64,000 bases of DNA from Mesorhizobium erdmanii USDA 3471 (GCF_000472705.1 NZ_KI421455.1:248001-312000), one strand, 5' to 3'; positions 50,291 through 59,448 are shown, counted from the stretch's first letter. The notes: generated by a model from the sequence alone, not told the origin. Numbers and translations are program-made.

Positions 50291-52702
50291 ATGGCAAAGG
50301 GGAATCACAAAAGGGTACGCGGCAAGCCGCAGGTCCACAGCCTGCTGGAGCACTACCGGCCGATCGACGGTGTCGTCGACGAGATGGTCGACGCCGCCGG
50401 CAATCCCCGCCCGGTCTGGAAGCATTTCATCGAGGCGCTCGACGAACTGGGGCCTGAAAAGCTCGGCCAGCGCTTTGCTCGCGCCGACCAGTATCTGCGC
50501 GATGCCGGCGTCTACTACCGGGTCTATGACAAGGCCGGCGCCAATGAGCGCGAATGGCCACTGGCGCATGTGCCGCTGCTCATAGAAGACGCCGAATGGG
50601 CCGCGATCAGTGCCGGGCTCGTCCAGCGCGCCGAGCTGTTCGAGGAAACCATCGCCGATATCTATGGGCCGAACCGGCTCATCGAAAAAGGCATCTTGCC
50701 GGCGGGATTGATCGCGGCCAGCCCCGAATATTTGCGGCCTGTCGTGGGCACCACGCCGGCTGGCGGCCATTATCTGCATTTCTGCGCATTCGAACTTGGC
50801 CGTGGGCCGGACGGCCAGTGGTGGGTGCTGGGTGACCGCACTCAGGCGCCATCGGGGGCCGGCTTCGCGCTGGAAAACCGCGTCGCCACCACGCGCGCAT
50901 TGTCCGACATCTATGGCGAAATGCATGTGCACCGGCTCGCCGGCTTCTTCCGCCGTTTCCGTGATGCGCTGATCGGCATGGCCCGGGAAAGCGACGGCCG
51001 CGTCGCCATATTGACGCCGGGGCCACTCAACGAAACCTACTACGAGCACGCCTACATCGCCCGCTATCTCGGCATCATGCTGCTGGAAGGCGAGGATCTG
51101 ACCGTCTCCGGCGGCAGGCTGATGGTGCGCACCGTTTCCGGCCTGATGCCGATCAGCGTGCTGTGGCGGCGCCTCGACGCCGCCTTCGCCGATCCACTCG
51201 AATTGCGCTCGGATTCGCAGATCGGCACGCCGGGGCTGGTCGAGGCGATCCGGCAAGGGGCGGTTTCGACGGTCAATGCATTGGGCTCCGGCCTGATGGA
51301 AACGCGGGCGCTGCTTGCCTTCCTGCCCAAGATTTCACGCGCCTTGCGTGGCGAGGAGTTGTTGCTGCCGAGTGTCGCGACATGGTGGTGCGGGCAAGCG
51401 GCCGAACGCGCCCATGTGCTTGCCAATATCGACCGCATGGTGATCGGCCCGGCGCTGTCGACCAGGCTTGCCTTCGAGGATGATGGCCAGACCACGCTCG
51501 GTTCGGCGCTGTCGGCCGGAGAGCGGGCGGAACTGGTGGCGCGCATCGAAGAGGACGGCGACGCCTTCGTCGGCCAGGAAGCGGTGACGCTGTCGACGAC
51601 ACCCGTCTATGCCGGCGGCTGGCTGGAGCCGCGGCCGGCAAGCCTGCGCGTCTATCTGGCGCGCACGCCCGAGGGCTGGACGGTGATGCCGGGCGGCTTT
51701 GCCCGCGTCGGCCTCTCGCTCGACCCGACGGCGCTCGCCATGCAGCGCGGCGGCCATGCGGCCGACGTCTGGGTGGTCAGCGACCGGCCGGTGGAACGCG
51801 AGACGCTGCTGCCGCAAGAGGGCGACAGTTTCACCCGCACCAGGCCGGGCAGCTTGCCCAGCCGCGCGGCGGAAAACCTGACCTGGCTCGGCCGTTATAT
51901 CGAACGCTCGGAAGACACGGTGCGCATCCTGCGCGCCTATCACGTGCGGCTCGCCGAAACATCCGACCCCGACATGCCGCTGCTGGCCGACATCAGGGAT
52001 TATCTCGAACCATTCGGCATCGATGTCGATACGGCGATCCCGCTGGGGCTGATCGGCACGCTCGACAGTGCCGTCTACAGTGCCGGCCAGATCCGCGACC
52101 GCTTCTCGCCCGATGGCTGGCTGGCGCTCAAGGACCTGTCGAAGACTATCCATCAGTTTGCCACGACGGTGGCACCGGGCGACGATGCGACGCGGGCCAT
52201 GACGGTGATCCTGCGCAAGCTCGCCGGTTTTTCCGGTCTGCTGCACGAGAATATGTACCGTTTCGCCGGCTGGCGGTTCCTCGAGATCGGCCGGCGGCTG
52301 GAGCGCGGCATCCAGATTGCCCGTACGCTTGCCCGCCTGACCCGCACCAAGGCGCCGGACGGCGCGCTCGACATGATACTCGAGATCGGCGACAGCGTCA
52401 TGACCCACCGCCGCCAATATCCGGTGCAGGCCGGCCGGCGCACGGTGATCGATCTCCTGGCGCTCGATCCGCTCAATCCGCGCTCCATCCTGTTCCAGTT
52501 GGAAAGGCTGAAGGCGGAGATCGGGCTGCTGCCGTCGGTCGGCGGCGAGGGGCACATGTCGCCGGCGGCGAAGGAGATCCTGCAACTCAACACGGCCATC
52601 GCCATCAAGGAGCCTTCGGACATGACCGCAGAGGCGCTGGACGAACTCGCCTACGAAATCGGCGGCCTCTACAACAGCCTTTCCAAGGCCTATTTCGGCT
52701 AA
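50291..52702 (+). CDS. Circularly permuted type 2 ATP-grasp protein fused to an alpha-E domain
   Basis: 803 residues. The first part (about 70-480) is a circularly permuted ATP-grasp ('RADQYLRDAGVYYRVYDKAG', 'EWPLAHVPLLIEDAEWAAIS', 'VAILTPGPLNETYYEHAYIA', 'GGRLMVRTVSGLMPISVLWR', 'LLPSVATWWCGQAAERAHVL'). From about 520 the alpha-E helical domain follows ('SRAAENLTWLGRYIERSEDT', 'NMYRFAGWRFLEIGRRLERG', 'AYEIGGLYNSLSKAYFG'). Many genomes encode the two as separate genes; here they are one protein. The predicted chemistry is ATP-dependent amide-bond formation on peptides or proteins, with the flanking transglutaminases trimming or releasing products. Confidence 0.9.
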   Translation: MAKGNHKRVRGKPQVHSLLEHYRPIDGVVDEMVDAAGNPRPVWKHFIEALDELGPEKLGQRFARADQYLRDAGVYYRVYDKAGANEREWPLAHVPLLIEDAEWAAISAGLVQRAELFEETIADIYGPNRLIEKGILPAGLIAASPEYLRPVVGTTPAGGHYLHFCAFELGRGPDGQWWVLGDRTQAPSGAGFALENRVATTRALSDIYGEMHVHRLAGFFRRFRDALIGMARESDGRVAILTPGPLNETYYEHAYIARYLGIMLLEGEDLTVSGGRLMVRTVSGLMPISVLWRRLDAAFADPLELRSDSQIGTPGLVEAIRQGAVSTVNALGSGLMETRALLAFLPKISRALRGEELLLPSVATWWCGQAAERAHVLANIDRMVIGPALSTRLAFEDDGQTTLGSALSAGERAELVARIEEDGDAFVGQEAVTLSTTPVYAGGWLEPRPASLRVYLARTPEGWTVMPGGFARVGLSLDPTALAMQRGGHAADVWVVSDRPVERETLLPQEGDSFTRTRPGSLPSRAAENLTWLGRYIERSEDTVRILRAYHVRLAETSDPDMPLLADIRDYLEPFGIDVDTAIPLGLIGTLDSAVYSAGQIRDRFSPDGWLALKDLSKTIHQFATTVAPGDDATRAMTVILRKLAGFSGLLHENMYRFAGWRFLEIGRRLERGIQIARTLARLTRTKAPDGALDMILEIGDSVMTHRRQYPVQAGRRTVIDLLALDPLNPRSILFQLERLKAEIGLLPSVGGEGHMSPAAKEILQLNTAIAIKEPSDMTAEALDELAYEIGGLYNSLSKAYFG

Positions 52703-52768
52703 GCAGGTTCCGCGAAAGTGTCGCGCGGTTTTGCGACAAGAACCTGCGACAAAACAAGAAAAGTAGGC

Positions 52769-53653
52769 ATGCTTTACGACATCAGGCTTCACCTCCATTA
52801 CGACTATGCGGCGGCGGCGGGCGGCGGCCGCCATCAGATCCGTGTGCTGCCGTCGACGATACCAGGGGTCCAGCGCGTGATCGCGGCATCCCTGTCTTTC
52901 GCACCGGCGCCCAACGAACGGTCGGATTTTTCCGATTTCTTCGGCAACAACGTCACCTCGATCGCCTTTCGCGATGCGCATGATGAACTCGACATAAGGA
53001 TGAGCGCGCGCGTTTCGGTGTCGCGGCCCGAGCCGGGGCTCGACGTGTCGCCTGATATCGGGCGTCTGAGGCAGGAACTGGCCGCGGTGCGATCGCTGGC
53101 GTCCGCGTCCCCGCACCATTTTCTGGCGGGAAGCGCTCATTCCGGCCTCGACGGTGCGATCACCTACTATGCGCTGGACAGCGTCGGCACCTCGGCAGCC
53201 GGGACGGCGATGAATTTGTGCAACCGCATCTATCGCGATTTCACCTATGACGGCGAGGCAACCACGGTGCGGACCCGCGCCAGCGTTGCCTTCAGGCTGA
53301 AGCGCGGCGTCTGCCAGGATTTTTCGCACATCATGATCGCCGGGCTGCGCGGGCTCGGCATTCCGGCCGGCTATGTCAGCGGCTTCCTGCGCACCATCCC
53401 GCCAAAGGGCAAGCCGCGGTTGGAAGGCGCCGATGCCATGCATGCCTGGGTCAAGGTCTGGTGCGGGCGTGACGCCGGCTGGCAGGAATTCGACCCGACC
53501 AACGGCATGCGAGCCAGCAACGACCATATAACCGTCGGCTACGGCCGCGACTATTCCGACGTGGCACCGATCGTTGGGGTGCTGAAAACCACCGGCGGAC
53601 AGGTCGGCGAGCAAGCTGTCGACGTCATTCCGGTTGTATTGGAGAAGACGTGA
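52769..53653 (+). CDS. Transglutaminase-family protease, short form
   Basis: 294 residues from the ATG at 52769 (MLYDIRLHLHYDY). The N-terminal beta domain (about 1-85) precedes the papain-like core with Cys182 in 'KRGVCQDFSHIMIAGLRGLG', His225 in 'GADAMHAWVKVW' and Asp242 in 'WQEFDPTNG'. It is the third gene of the operon, 66 bases after the ATP-grasp gene. It is similar in core but not in length to the first gene, which carries an extra DUF2126. No signal peptide, so cytoplasmic. Confidence 0.92.
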   Translation: MLYDIRLHLHYDYAAAAGGGRHQIRVLPSTIPGVQRVIAASLSFAPAPNERSDFSDFFGNNVTSIAFRDAHDELDIRMSARVSVSRPEPGLDVSPDIGRLRQELAAVRSLASASPHHFLAGSAHSGLDGAITYYALDSVGTSAAGTAMNLCNRIYRDFTYDGEATTVRTRASVAFRLKRGVCQDFSHIMIAGLRGLGIPAGYVSGFLRTIPPKGKPRLEGADAMHAWVKVWCGRDAGWQEFDPTNGMRASNDHITVGYGRDYSDVAPIVGVLKTTGGQVGEQAVDVIPVVLEKT

Positions 53654-53800
53654 AAGCGAGTCGAAATGCGCGAGGCGTTCCGCGGCTGCAATTCTGGAGA
53701 GCGAAGCGACTTCTCAAATGCGGAAGGGGCCGCTAATCTATAGTCGTTTCGAGGGACAGCCAATTGTACTGGTAGAACGCACGGACGCGGGGTCTTGTAA

Positions 53801-54739
53801 TTGAAAGCGGTCAGCGTCGTCATTCCTGCTCACAATGCGGCGGCAACCATTGCGAGAACGCTGGCGTCGCTTGGCAGTGAAGCCGAGGTCATCGGCGAGG
53901 TCTTGCTGGTAGACGACGCGTCGACCGATAACACGGCTGATGTGACACGGGAGACGTCGGCGCAACTCGGACTGCCGTTGCGCGTTCTGCCGGCCGCTTG
54001 CCGCGATGCCGGAGGCGCCCGCAACGTCGCGCTGGCACAAGCGCTCCATCCCTGGGTGTACCTGATCGACGCCGACGATTTGCATCTCCAGGGCGGATTG
54101 CGCGCGCTGCTGCGGCAGGCGGAGAGCCAGCCGGAAGCCGGCATGATCGTTGGTGCCTACCGGCGACGGGTGAATGGCCAGGATCGGCAGATCAAAGTGC
54201 CCAATGGCTACCAAACAGGGTGCCTGGCCAATGCCTCGGCCTATGTTAAGGGCGATATCAGGTCAGTCGCCGTGGGCAGCGTGCTCGCATCCCGGCACCT
54301 GATCGGCGAGACGCGGTTTCCGGTCGGCCTTGCCTATGATGAGGACACGCTGTTCTGGGCACGGCTGATGAGCAAAGCATCTCTTGGCATGATCCCGCAG
54401 CCGGTCATGATCTACGAGGTTTCCGTTGAACGTTCCGACAATCGGTTCACGATCAATCCCGTGCGACGCTTCCTGGAGTGGCGCAAGGAATTGCGCAAAC
54501 TCGTCGACAGCGATATCCCCGTCTCGGCGCTCAAGACCCGGGAAGGGCTCGTCGCCCTCAAAATCGCCCGTGTTCACTACGCTCGCGGGAACCTGGATAT
54601 GGCCGCGCGCTTCCTGGCCGTGGCCGCCGCCGCGCCCAAGCGACCGTCGGATGCTTGGCGTTGTATGCGTTACAAGGCCAAAGTCTCCTGCTGGCGATGG
54701 TTTTCGGCGCCAAGAATCCCCTTGCAAAGTGCTTTATGA
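53801..54739 (+). CDS. Family 2 glycosyltransferase (1)
   Basis: 312 residues from a TTG start (MKAVSVVIPAHNAAATIART) with GGGG nine bases upstream. It shows the GT-A fold of family 2: 'VSVVIPAHNAAATIARTLAS', 'EVLLVDDASTDNTADV' and 'YLIDADDLHLQGGLRALL' with the metal-binding Asp triad. The C-terminal region is helical. It is the first of three overlapping sugar-transfer genes and probably acts on a polysaccharide, lipopolysaccharide or protein acceptor; the acceptor cannot be named. The gene overlaps the next by ATGA. The 147 bases before it hold no recognised site. Confidence 0.88.
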   Translation: MKAVSVVIPAHNAAATIARTLASLGSEAEVIGEVLLVDDASTDNTADVTRETSAQLGLPLRVLPAACRDAGGARNVALAQALHPWVYLIDADDLHLQGGLRALLRQAESQPEAGMIVGAYRRRVNGQDRQIKVPNGYQTGCLANASAYVKGDIRSVAVGSVLASRHLIGETRFPVGLAYDEDTLFWARLMSKASLGMIPQPVMIYEVSVERSDNRFTINPVRRFLEWRKELRKLVDSDIPVSALKTREGLVALKIARVHYARGNLDMAARFLAVAAAAPKRPSDAWRCMRYKAKVSCWRWFSAPRIPLQSAL

Positions 54740-55620
54740 CAGCCAAGCCGAATTTGGCGGTCGTTGTGATTGGCTATCGTGCGCCACCAAGCATGATCGG
54801 ATCGGTGAGATCGCTCATCGATCAAGGCGTGGCTCTCGAGATATTGGTGGTCAACTCTGGCGGAGGCGACGCCAAGTCGCTTCTGTCTGAGGCGGGTTTG
54901 GATGTGCCGGTGATTGAAATTTCCCACCGGCTATTTGTCGGGGCAGCGCGCAATATCGGTATTGCCGCCACGAAGGCGCCATTTGTTGCATTTCTTGCGG
55001 ATGATTGCCTCGCCTGCCCCGATTGGGCAGAGGCGCGGTTATCTCAGCATCTGTCCGGCGCCCCGATGGTGTCGAGCGCGATCTTGAACAGCCATCCTCA
55101 AAATCCATTTGCCTGTGCCGCATATCTTGCCTTGTTCGTCCGCCGGCTTCCTGGCCTGCCCGCGGAGCTTGCGCTTCGCTACGGTGTCTCCTTCGATCGC
55201 CGGTTGTTCGAAAAGTACGGCGTGTTCGACGAATCGATGCGGGTTGCCGAGGACACCGATTTTTTGAAGCGGCTGCCGCCGGAACTCGAGCCACTCTGGT
55301 ACCCACGGGTCAAAACTATTCATCGCAACCAAACGTGCTTGCTTGGTTTGCTCGTCGACCAGTATCGGCGCGGCTATCGCACTGGCGCCTACTACACAGG
55401 GACGACCCCCTCCAAACCTCTTCGGCTTGCCCGCAATACTTTCAGCGATCGCCGTCAGGTTCGAAGATTGGTGCAGATTGGACTGTCTGGCGCGGAGCTG
55501 GCTTTCGCCAGGCGCTCGATGCCGATCGTGCTGTTGGCGTTGTTGGCGAAATCGCTCGGCGTTTATCGAGGCGCTCGCGCCCAGTTGAAAATGGCGGGGC
55601 GAGCCAAGAATGATCTCTAG
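54736..55620 (+). CDS. Family 2 glycosyltransferase (2)
   Basis: 294 residues from the ATG at 54736, inside the end of the previous gene; the longer open frame is a shadow. N-terminal 'LAVVVIGYRAPPSMIGSVRS', 'ALEILVVNSGGGDAKSLLSE' and 'VAFLADDCLACPDWAEARL' fit family 2, with DDC in place of the usual DXD at the metal site. 'GVFDESMRVAEDTDFLKRLP' matches the acceptor-side ED motif. A hydrophobic C-terminal segment ('IVLLALLAKSLGVY') may touch the membrane. Base composition looks less GC-rich than the neighbours. Confidence 0.83.
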   Translation: MTAKPNLAVVVIGYRAPPSMIGSVRSLIDQGVALEILVVNSGGGDAKSLLSEAGLDVPVIEISHRLFVGAARNIGIAATKAPFVAFLADDCLACPDWAEARLSQHLSGAPMVSSAILNSHPQNPFACAAYLALFVRRLPGLPAELALRYGVSFDRRLFEKYGVFDESMRVAEDTDFLKRLPPELEPLWYPRVKTIHRNQTCLLGLLVDQYRRGYRTGAYYTGTTPSKPLRLARNTFSDRRQVRRLVQIGLSGAELAFARRSMPIVLLALLAKSLGVYRGARAQLKMAGRAKNDL

Positions 55621-56353
55621 CCACATCAAGCCAAGGCGCTGGCGACGCGGCAGACTGTTATGGACGCGCCAGCGAACAATTGCTGTCTTCAGCTATCGCT
55701 ATGATGCGCATCTGGTTCCCGATCTGATTGCCAATCTGGATTCCGTTGTCGACGGCTGGATAGCCTTCGACGATCGTCAAGCGGAAGGCGTTTTCAGCAG
55801 CGAGACGCAGCGACGGCAATTGCTGCTCGAAGCCGCGAATGATGCGGGAGCCGATTGGATTCTGGCTGTCGACCCTGACGAGAGGCTGGAGCGCGCAGCG
55901 GCCGAGCGCATCGGGCAACTGACGGATCGCCGCCGAAGGACCGCATGGGGCTTCCGGTTCCGCGAGATGTATTCCTCAACGGATTACAGGGTTGACGGCC
56001 TGTGGGGTGACAAAATGCAACATCGCCTTTTCAGCGCTTACGATCCGATACACTACCAAGCAAAGGATCTGCATGGACTTTGGTACCCTGCGGACCTTGC
56101 GTTCAAGGAGCGAGATAGTGGTCTCAACCTGTACCATCTGAAGATGATCGAACCCAGGCGACGTCTCGGCCGACAGGCACTGTATCAGCATCTCGATCCC
56201 AATCATGAGATGCAGGATATCGGCTACGACTATTTAGCCGACGAAACCGATGCCCGGTTCGAGACCATTTCGCCGGGGCGTGATTACCAGCCGATCCATA
56301 TCGATGATGGCGGGATGTGGATGGCCGACCTTGCGAGCGGCATCACGGAATAA
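55610..56353 (+). CDS. Glycosyltransferase-like protein (3)
   Basis: 247 residues, overlapping the previous gene by 11 bases. It resembles small family 2 enzymes without a full N-terminal nucleotide-binding motif: 'AVFSYRYDAHLVPDLIANLD', 'WIAFDDRQAEGVFSSETQ', then 'GADWILAVDPDERLERAAAE' with a DPDE acidic motif at the usual catalytic position. 'MQHRLFSAYDPIHYQAKDLH' and 'LYHLKMIEPRRRLGRQ' follow. The specific sugar is unknown. Coupling to the two genes upstream suggests one surface-glycan step set. Confidence 0.72.
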   Translation: MISSHIKPRRWRRGRLLWTRQRTIAVFSYRYDAHLVPDLIANLDSVVDGWIAFDDRQAEGVFSSETQRRQLLLEAANDAGADWILAVDPDERLERAAAERIGQLTDRRRRTAWGFRFREMYSSTDYRVDGLWGDKMQHRLFSAYDPIHYQAKDLHGLWYPADLAFKERDSGLNLYHLKMIEPRRRLGRQALYQHLDPNHEMQDIGYDYLADETDARFETISPGRDYQPIHIDDGGMWMADLASGITE

Positions 56354-56428
56354 CGGCAATCCAGCAACTTCTTCGGAACCGGTGGCGTATCCGTTGCTTA
56401 TCTTCGGATCGGATCTGGTGGAGACATC

Positions 56429-57506
56429 ATGCTGGACAAGCCGAAGGCGAATTTTCGACGGTCATCCGCAGAGGAAGACAGCCTCGGCCGGCATGGGCAC
56501 AGCTCGGCCCAACACGCCGCACTGACCTATGTCAGCGACGCCGAACCCGGCATACGCCGGCTGAAGGTCGGCAACGGGTTTTCCTACAAGCGACCGGACG
56601 GGAAAGCGGTCTCGGATGCCGCAAGGGCGCGCATCGAGGCGATCGTCATTCCGCCGGCCTGGACCGATGTCTGGATCTCGCCCGATGCCGATGGCCATAT
56701 CCAGGCGACCGGTCGGGATCAACGGGGCCGCAAGCAGTATCGCTATCATCCGCAATGGGCCGAAGAACGCGACGGCGCCAAATATTCTAGCCTTGTCGCC
56801 TTTGCCGAAAGCCTGCCGGGCCTGCGGGGCATGATTGACAGCGATCTGCGCCGTCGCGGACTGCCGTTCGAGCGTGTCGTCGCCGCTCGACAACACGATG
56901 ATCCGCGTCGGCAATGCCGCCTATGCGCGCGACAACAAGAGTTTTGGGCTGACGACGTTGCGAGACCGTCATGTCGATATCGTGGGCTCGAGCCTGCGCT
57001 TCGCCTTCAGGGGCAAATCCGGCAAGGAATGGAAATTGAAGCTGGTCGATCGCCGCATTGCCGGGATCGTGCGGGGGGCGCAGGAGCTGCCTGGCCAGAA
57101 GCTGTTCCAGTATCTGGACGAGGGCGGCAACAGGCGGCCTGTCCGTTCCGACGACGTCAATCGCTACATCAGGGACGCTGCCGGCGATGCGTTCAGCTCC
57201 AAGCATTTCCGCACGTGGGGCGGCACCATACATGCCGCGTCGCTGTTCGCGCGGACGGAGCTGCCGGAAAGCCAGGCACAGCAAAAGCGGGCGATGAACA
57301 GCGTCATCGACAAGGTCGCCGAGCGGCTGGGCAACACCCGTGCCGTCTGTCGCAAATGCTATATCCACCCGCGCGTTTTCGAGGCCTGGTCGCAGGGACG
57401 GCTGCTGGCCGAAATGGCGGAAGCCAACAAGCGCAAACGGTCGATAGACGGTCTCGATGACGAGGAAGTTCTCGTGCTGCGGTGGCTGCAGACGCACGAA
57501 CGGTGA
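56429..57506 (+). pseudogene. DNA topoisomerase IB, broken by a small deletion
   Basis: The gene reads as type IB topoisomerase (poxvirus-like) in two frames. From the ATG at 56429 comes the N-terminal part ('ALTYVSDAEPGIRRLKVGNG', 'AIVIPPAWTDVWISPDADGH', 'DLRRRGLPFERVVAA'). Near 56885 the frame changes and the C-terminal part continues ('LDNTMIRVGNAAYARDNKSF', 'GLTTLRDRHVDIVGSS', 'FRGKSGKEWKLKL', 'KHFRTWGGTIHAASLFA', 'RKCYIHPRVFEAW'). The family has four or so residues between VVAA and LDNT that are missing, so about 11-14 bases are lost. All catalytic residues (Arg of RVGN, Lys of RGKSGK, His of GTIHAA, Tyr of KCYIHP) lie in the second part, which lacks a normal start. A sequencing error is an alternative. 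Confidence 0.85.
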
Positions 57507-57552
57507 CTGGCAGCAATTGGCGGTGTCCATCCGGATTTTTTTGTCGACGTCG

Positions 57553-57579
57553 TGTCGGGATCGGTCCTACTGTTTCGTC
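57553..57579 (+). promoter_or_regulatory. Candidate ECF42-type promoter
   Basis: TGTCGG (57553-57558), 17 bases, then CGTC (57576-57579), 25 bases before the YCII gene start. ECF42 sigma factors are reported to use TGTCGA at -35 and CGA/TC at -10; a perfect TGTCGA also lies 11 bases upstream (57542-57547). This suggests the sigma factor drives its own operon. Confidence 0.55.
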
Positions 57580-57604
57580 CTTTGACTGAGATAAAGGGCC
57601 AATC

Positions 57605-57979
57605 ATGCTTTATGCCATCCTCTGCTATGCCTCCGAAGACGTCGTCAGCTCCTGGAACAAGGCGCAGGACGACGAAGTCATGGCCAATCTCCTCAACGTC
57701 CAGGACAAGTACGCCAAGGCCGGCCGGCTCGGTCCCGTGGCGCGGCTTTTGCCGACGACGGCAGCGACGACGCTGCGGAAGGTCAAGGGCGAGGCGATCG
57801 TCATCGACGGACCATTCGCCGAGACCAAGGAGCAGTTCCTCGGGTTCTACACGCTGGAATGCGCCGACCTCGACGAGGCAGTCGAATTCGCCCGTGAGCT
57901 CTCCGAGGTCAATCCGAGCGGCGGCTCCTATGAGATCCGGCCGGTCTCGGTGTTCAACCCCACCAAGGTGGCCGTATGA
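57605..57979 (+). CDS. YCII-related (DGPF) domain protein
   Basis: 124 residues. The fold is the small ferredoxin-like YCII domain, with the hallmark DGPF near residues 68-71 ('EAIVIDGPFAETKEQFLGFY') and 'SYEIRPVSVF' at the end. Such proteins are the standard partners of ECF42 sigma factors. The gene overlaps the sigma gene by ATGA, so the two are co-translated. Biochemical activity is unknown; a sensor or small-molecule enzyme role has been suggested for the family. Confidence 0.93.
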   Translation: MLYAILCYASEDVVSSWNKAQDDEVMANLLNVQDKYAKAGRLGPVARLLPTTAATTLRKVKGEAIVIDGPFAETKEQFLGFYTLECADLDEAVEFARELSEVNPSGGSYEIRPVSVFNPTKVAV

Positions 57980-59250
57980 CCGAACTTGCCTGGATCAGCT
58001 CGGCGATCAGCTCCGCCCGCCCGCAGGCGATGGGTGCGCTGCTGCGCTATTTCCGCGATCTCGACACGGCGGAGGAAGCTTTCCAGGATGCCTGCCTCAG
58101 GGCATTGAAGAACTGGCCGCAGAACGGGCCGCCGCGTGATCCGGCGGCATGGCTGATCTTTGTCGGCCGCAACAGCGGCATCGACGCGGTGCGCAAGCGT
58201 GCCAAGCAGGCGCCGATGCCGGAAGAGGACCAGATCTCCGATCTGGAAGATGCCGAGAGCGATATCGCCGAGCGGCTGGACGGCGCGCACTATCGCGACG
58301 ACATATTGCGGCTTCTTTTCATCTGCTGCCACCCCGATTTGCCGGCAACGCAACAGATAGCGGTCGCGCTGCGCATCGTCTCCGGTCTCACCGTAAAGCA
58401 GATCGCGCGCGCCTTCCTGGTCGGCGAGAGCGCCATGGAGCAGCGCATCACCCGCGCCAAGGCGCGCATTGCCGATGCCGGCGTGCCGTTCGAGACGCCT
58501 GGCGCGGTCGAGCGCTCCGAACGGCTCGCCGCTGTCGCCGCCATGGTCTACCTGATCTTCAATGAAGGCTATTCGACCAACAGCGGCGAGGCCCCGGCCC
58601 GGGCGCCGCTGTGCGAGGAGGCGATCCGGCTCGCCCGGCTGTTGCTGCGGCTGTTCCAGACCGAGCCGGAGATCATGGGACTGACGGCGCTGCTTTTGCT
58701 GCAGCATGCCCGCGCACCGGCCCGTTTCGACGAGGACGGCGAGATCGTGCTGCTCGAGGACCAGGATCGCTCGATGTGGAGCCGCAAGATGATCGACGAG
58801 GGATTGGCGCTGGTCGACAAGGCGTTGCGCCATCGCAAGCCCGGCCCCTACCAGATCCAGGCCGCGATCGCCGCGCTGCATGCCCGGGCAGAGAAGGCCG
58901 AGGATACCGACTGGGTGGAGATCGACTTGCTGTACGGCCTGCTCGAACAGATGCAGCCGTCGCCGGTCATCACACTCAACCGCGCGGTGGCGGTGTCCAA
59001 GGTGCGCGGCCCGGAAGCCGCGCTTGCCATGATCGAGCCGCTGGAGCCTAGGCTTTCCGGCTATTTCCACTTCTTCGGCCTGAAGGGCGGGCTGCTTATG
59101 CAGCTCGACCGGGGCGAGGAGGCGCGGGTCGCCTTCGACCGCGCTATCGCTCTTGCCAACACGGCGGCGGAAGCGGCCCATATCCGCATGCATATCGACC
59201 GTTTGATGAAGGACGGTGCCGTGCGCACGCCGGCGAAAAAGGCCAACTGA
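57976..59250 (+). CDS. ECF42-type RNA polymerase sigma factor with C-terminal TPR-like extension
   Basis: 424 residues. The first about 170 residues hold sigma-2 and sigma-4 regions ('DTAEEAFQDACLRALKNWPQ', 'DPAAWLIFVGRNSGIDAVRK', 'LTVKQIARAFLVGESAMEQR', 'ITRAKARIADAGVPFETPG'). The long C-terminal helical region (about 180-424) resembles TPR repeats ('VITLNRAVAVSKVRGPEAAL', 'LMQLDRGEEARVAFDRAIAL') and is typical of group ECF42, which lacks an anti-sigma factor and is controlled through this extension and DGPF partners. It overlaps the YCII gene by ATGA. Confidence 0.93.
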   Translation: MTELAWISSAISSARPQAMGALLRYFRDLDTAEEAFQDACLRALKNWPQNGPPRDPAAWLIFVGRNSGIDAVRKRAKQAPMPEEDQISDLEDAESDIAERLDGAHYRDDILRLLFICCHPDLPATQQIAVALRIVSGLTVKQIARAFLVGESAMEQRITRAKARIADAGVPFETPGAVERSERLAAVAAMVYLIFNEGYSTNSGEAPARAPLCEEAIRLARLLLRLFQTEPEIMGLTALLLLQHARAPARFDEDGEIVLLEDQDRSMWSRKMIDEGLALVDKALRHRKPGPYQIQAAIAALHARAEKAEDTDWVEIDLLYGLLEQMQPSPVITLNRAVAVSKVRGPEAALAMIEPLEPRLSGYFHFFGLKGGLLMQLDRGEEARVAFDRAIALANTAAEAAHIRMHIDRLMKDGAVRTPAKKAN

Positions 59251-59448
59251 GCCACGTTTGCCCCTATGGCCGTTCGTGTCGCCTGGATCAATCGTGTCAT
59301 TTGGCCTTGGACCATGCCGGGGTGGCGATTTTCCCTTGAAACGAGTAAGGCCACGCCATGATTGTGCCTGAAGTGCCTTTTCGGCATGCGGGCGGCATGG
59401 CGAAGGTTTTGACCCGACGCCATATGATGGGATCTGAAAGGAACAAGA

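Noticed and set aside
51335..53614. Long minus-strand open frame of 759 codons opposite the ATP-grasp and transglutaminase genes
   Set aside because: It is the Arg/Ala/Gly/His-rich mirror of GC-rich plus-strand genes with full active sites; no family resemblance and no ribosome-binding site.
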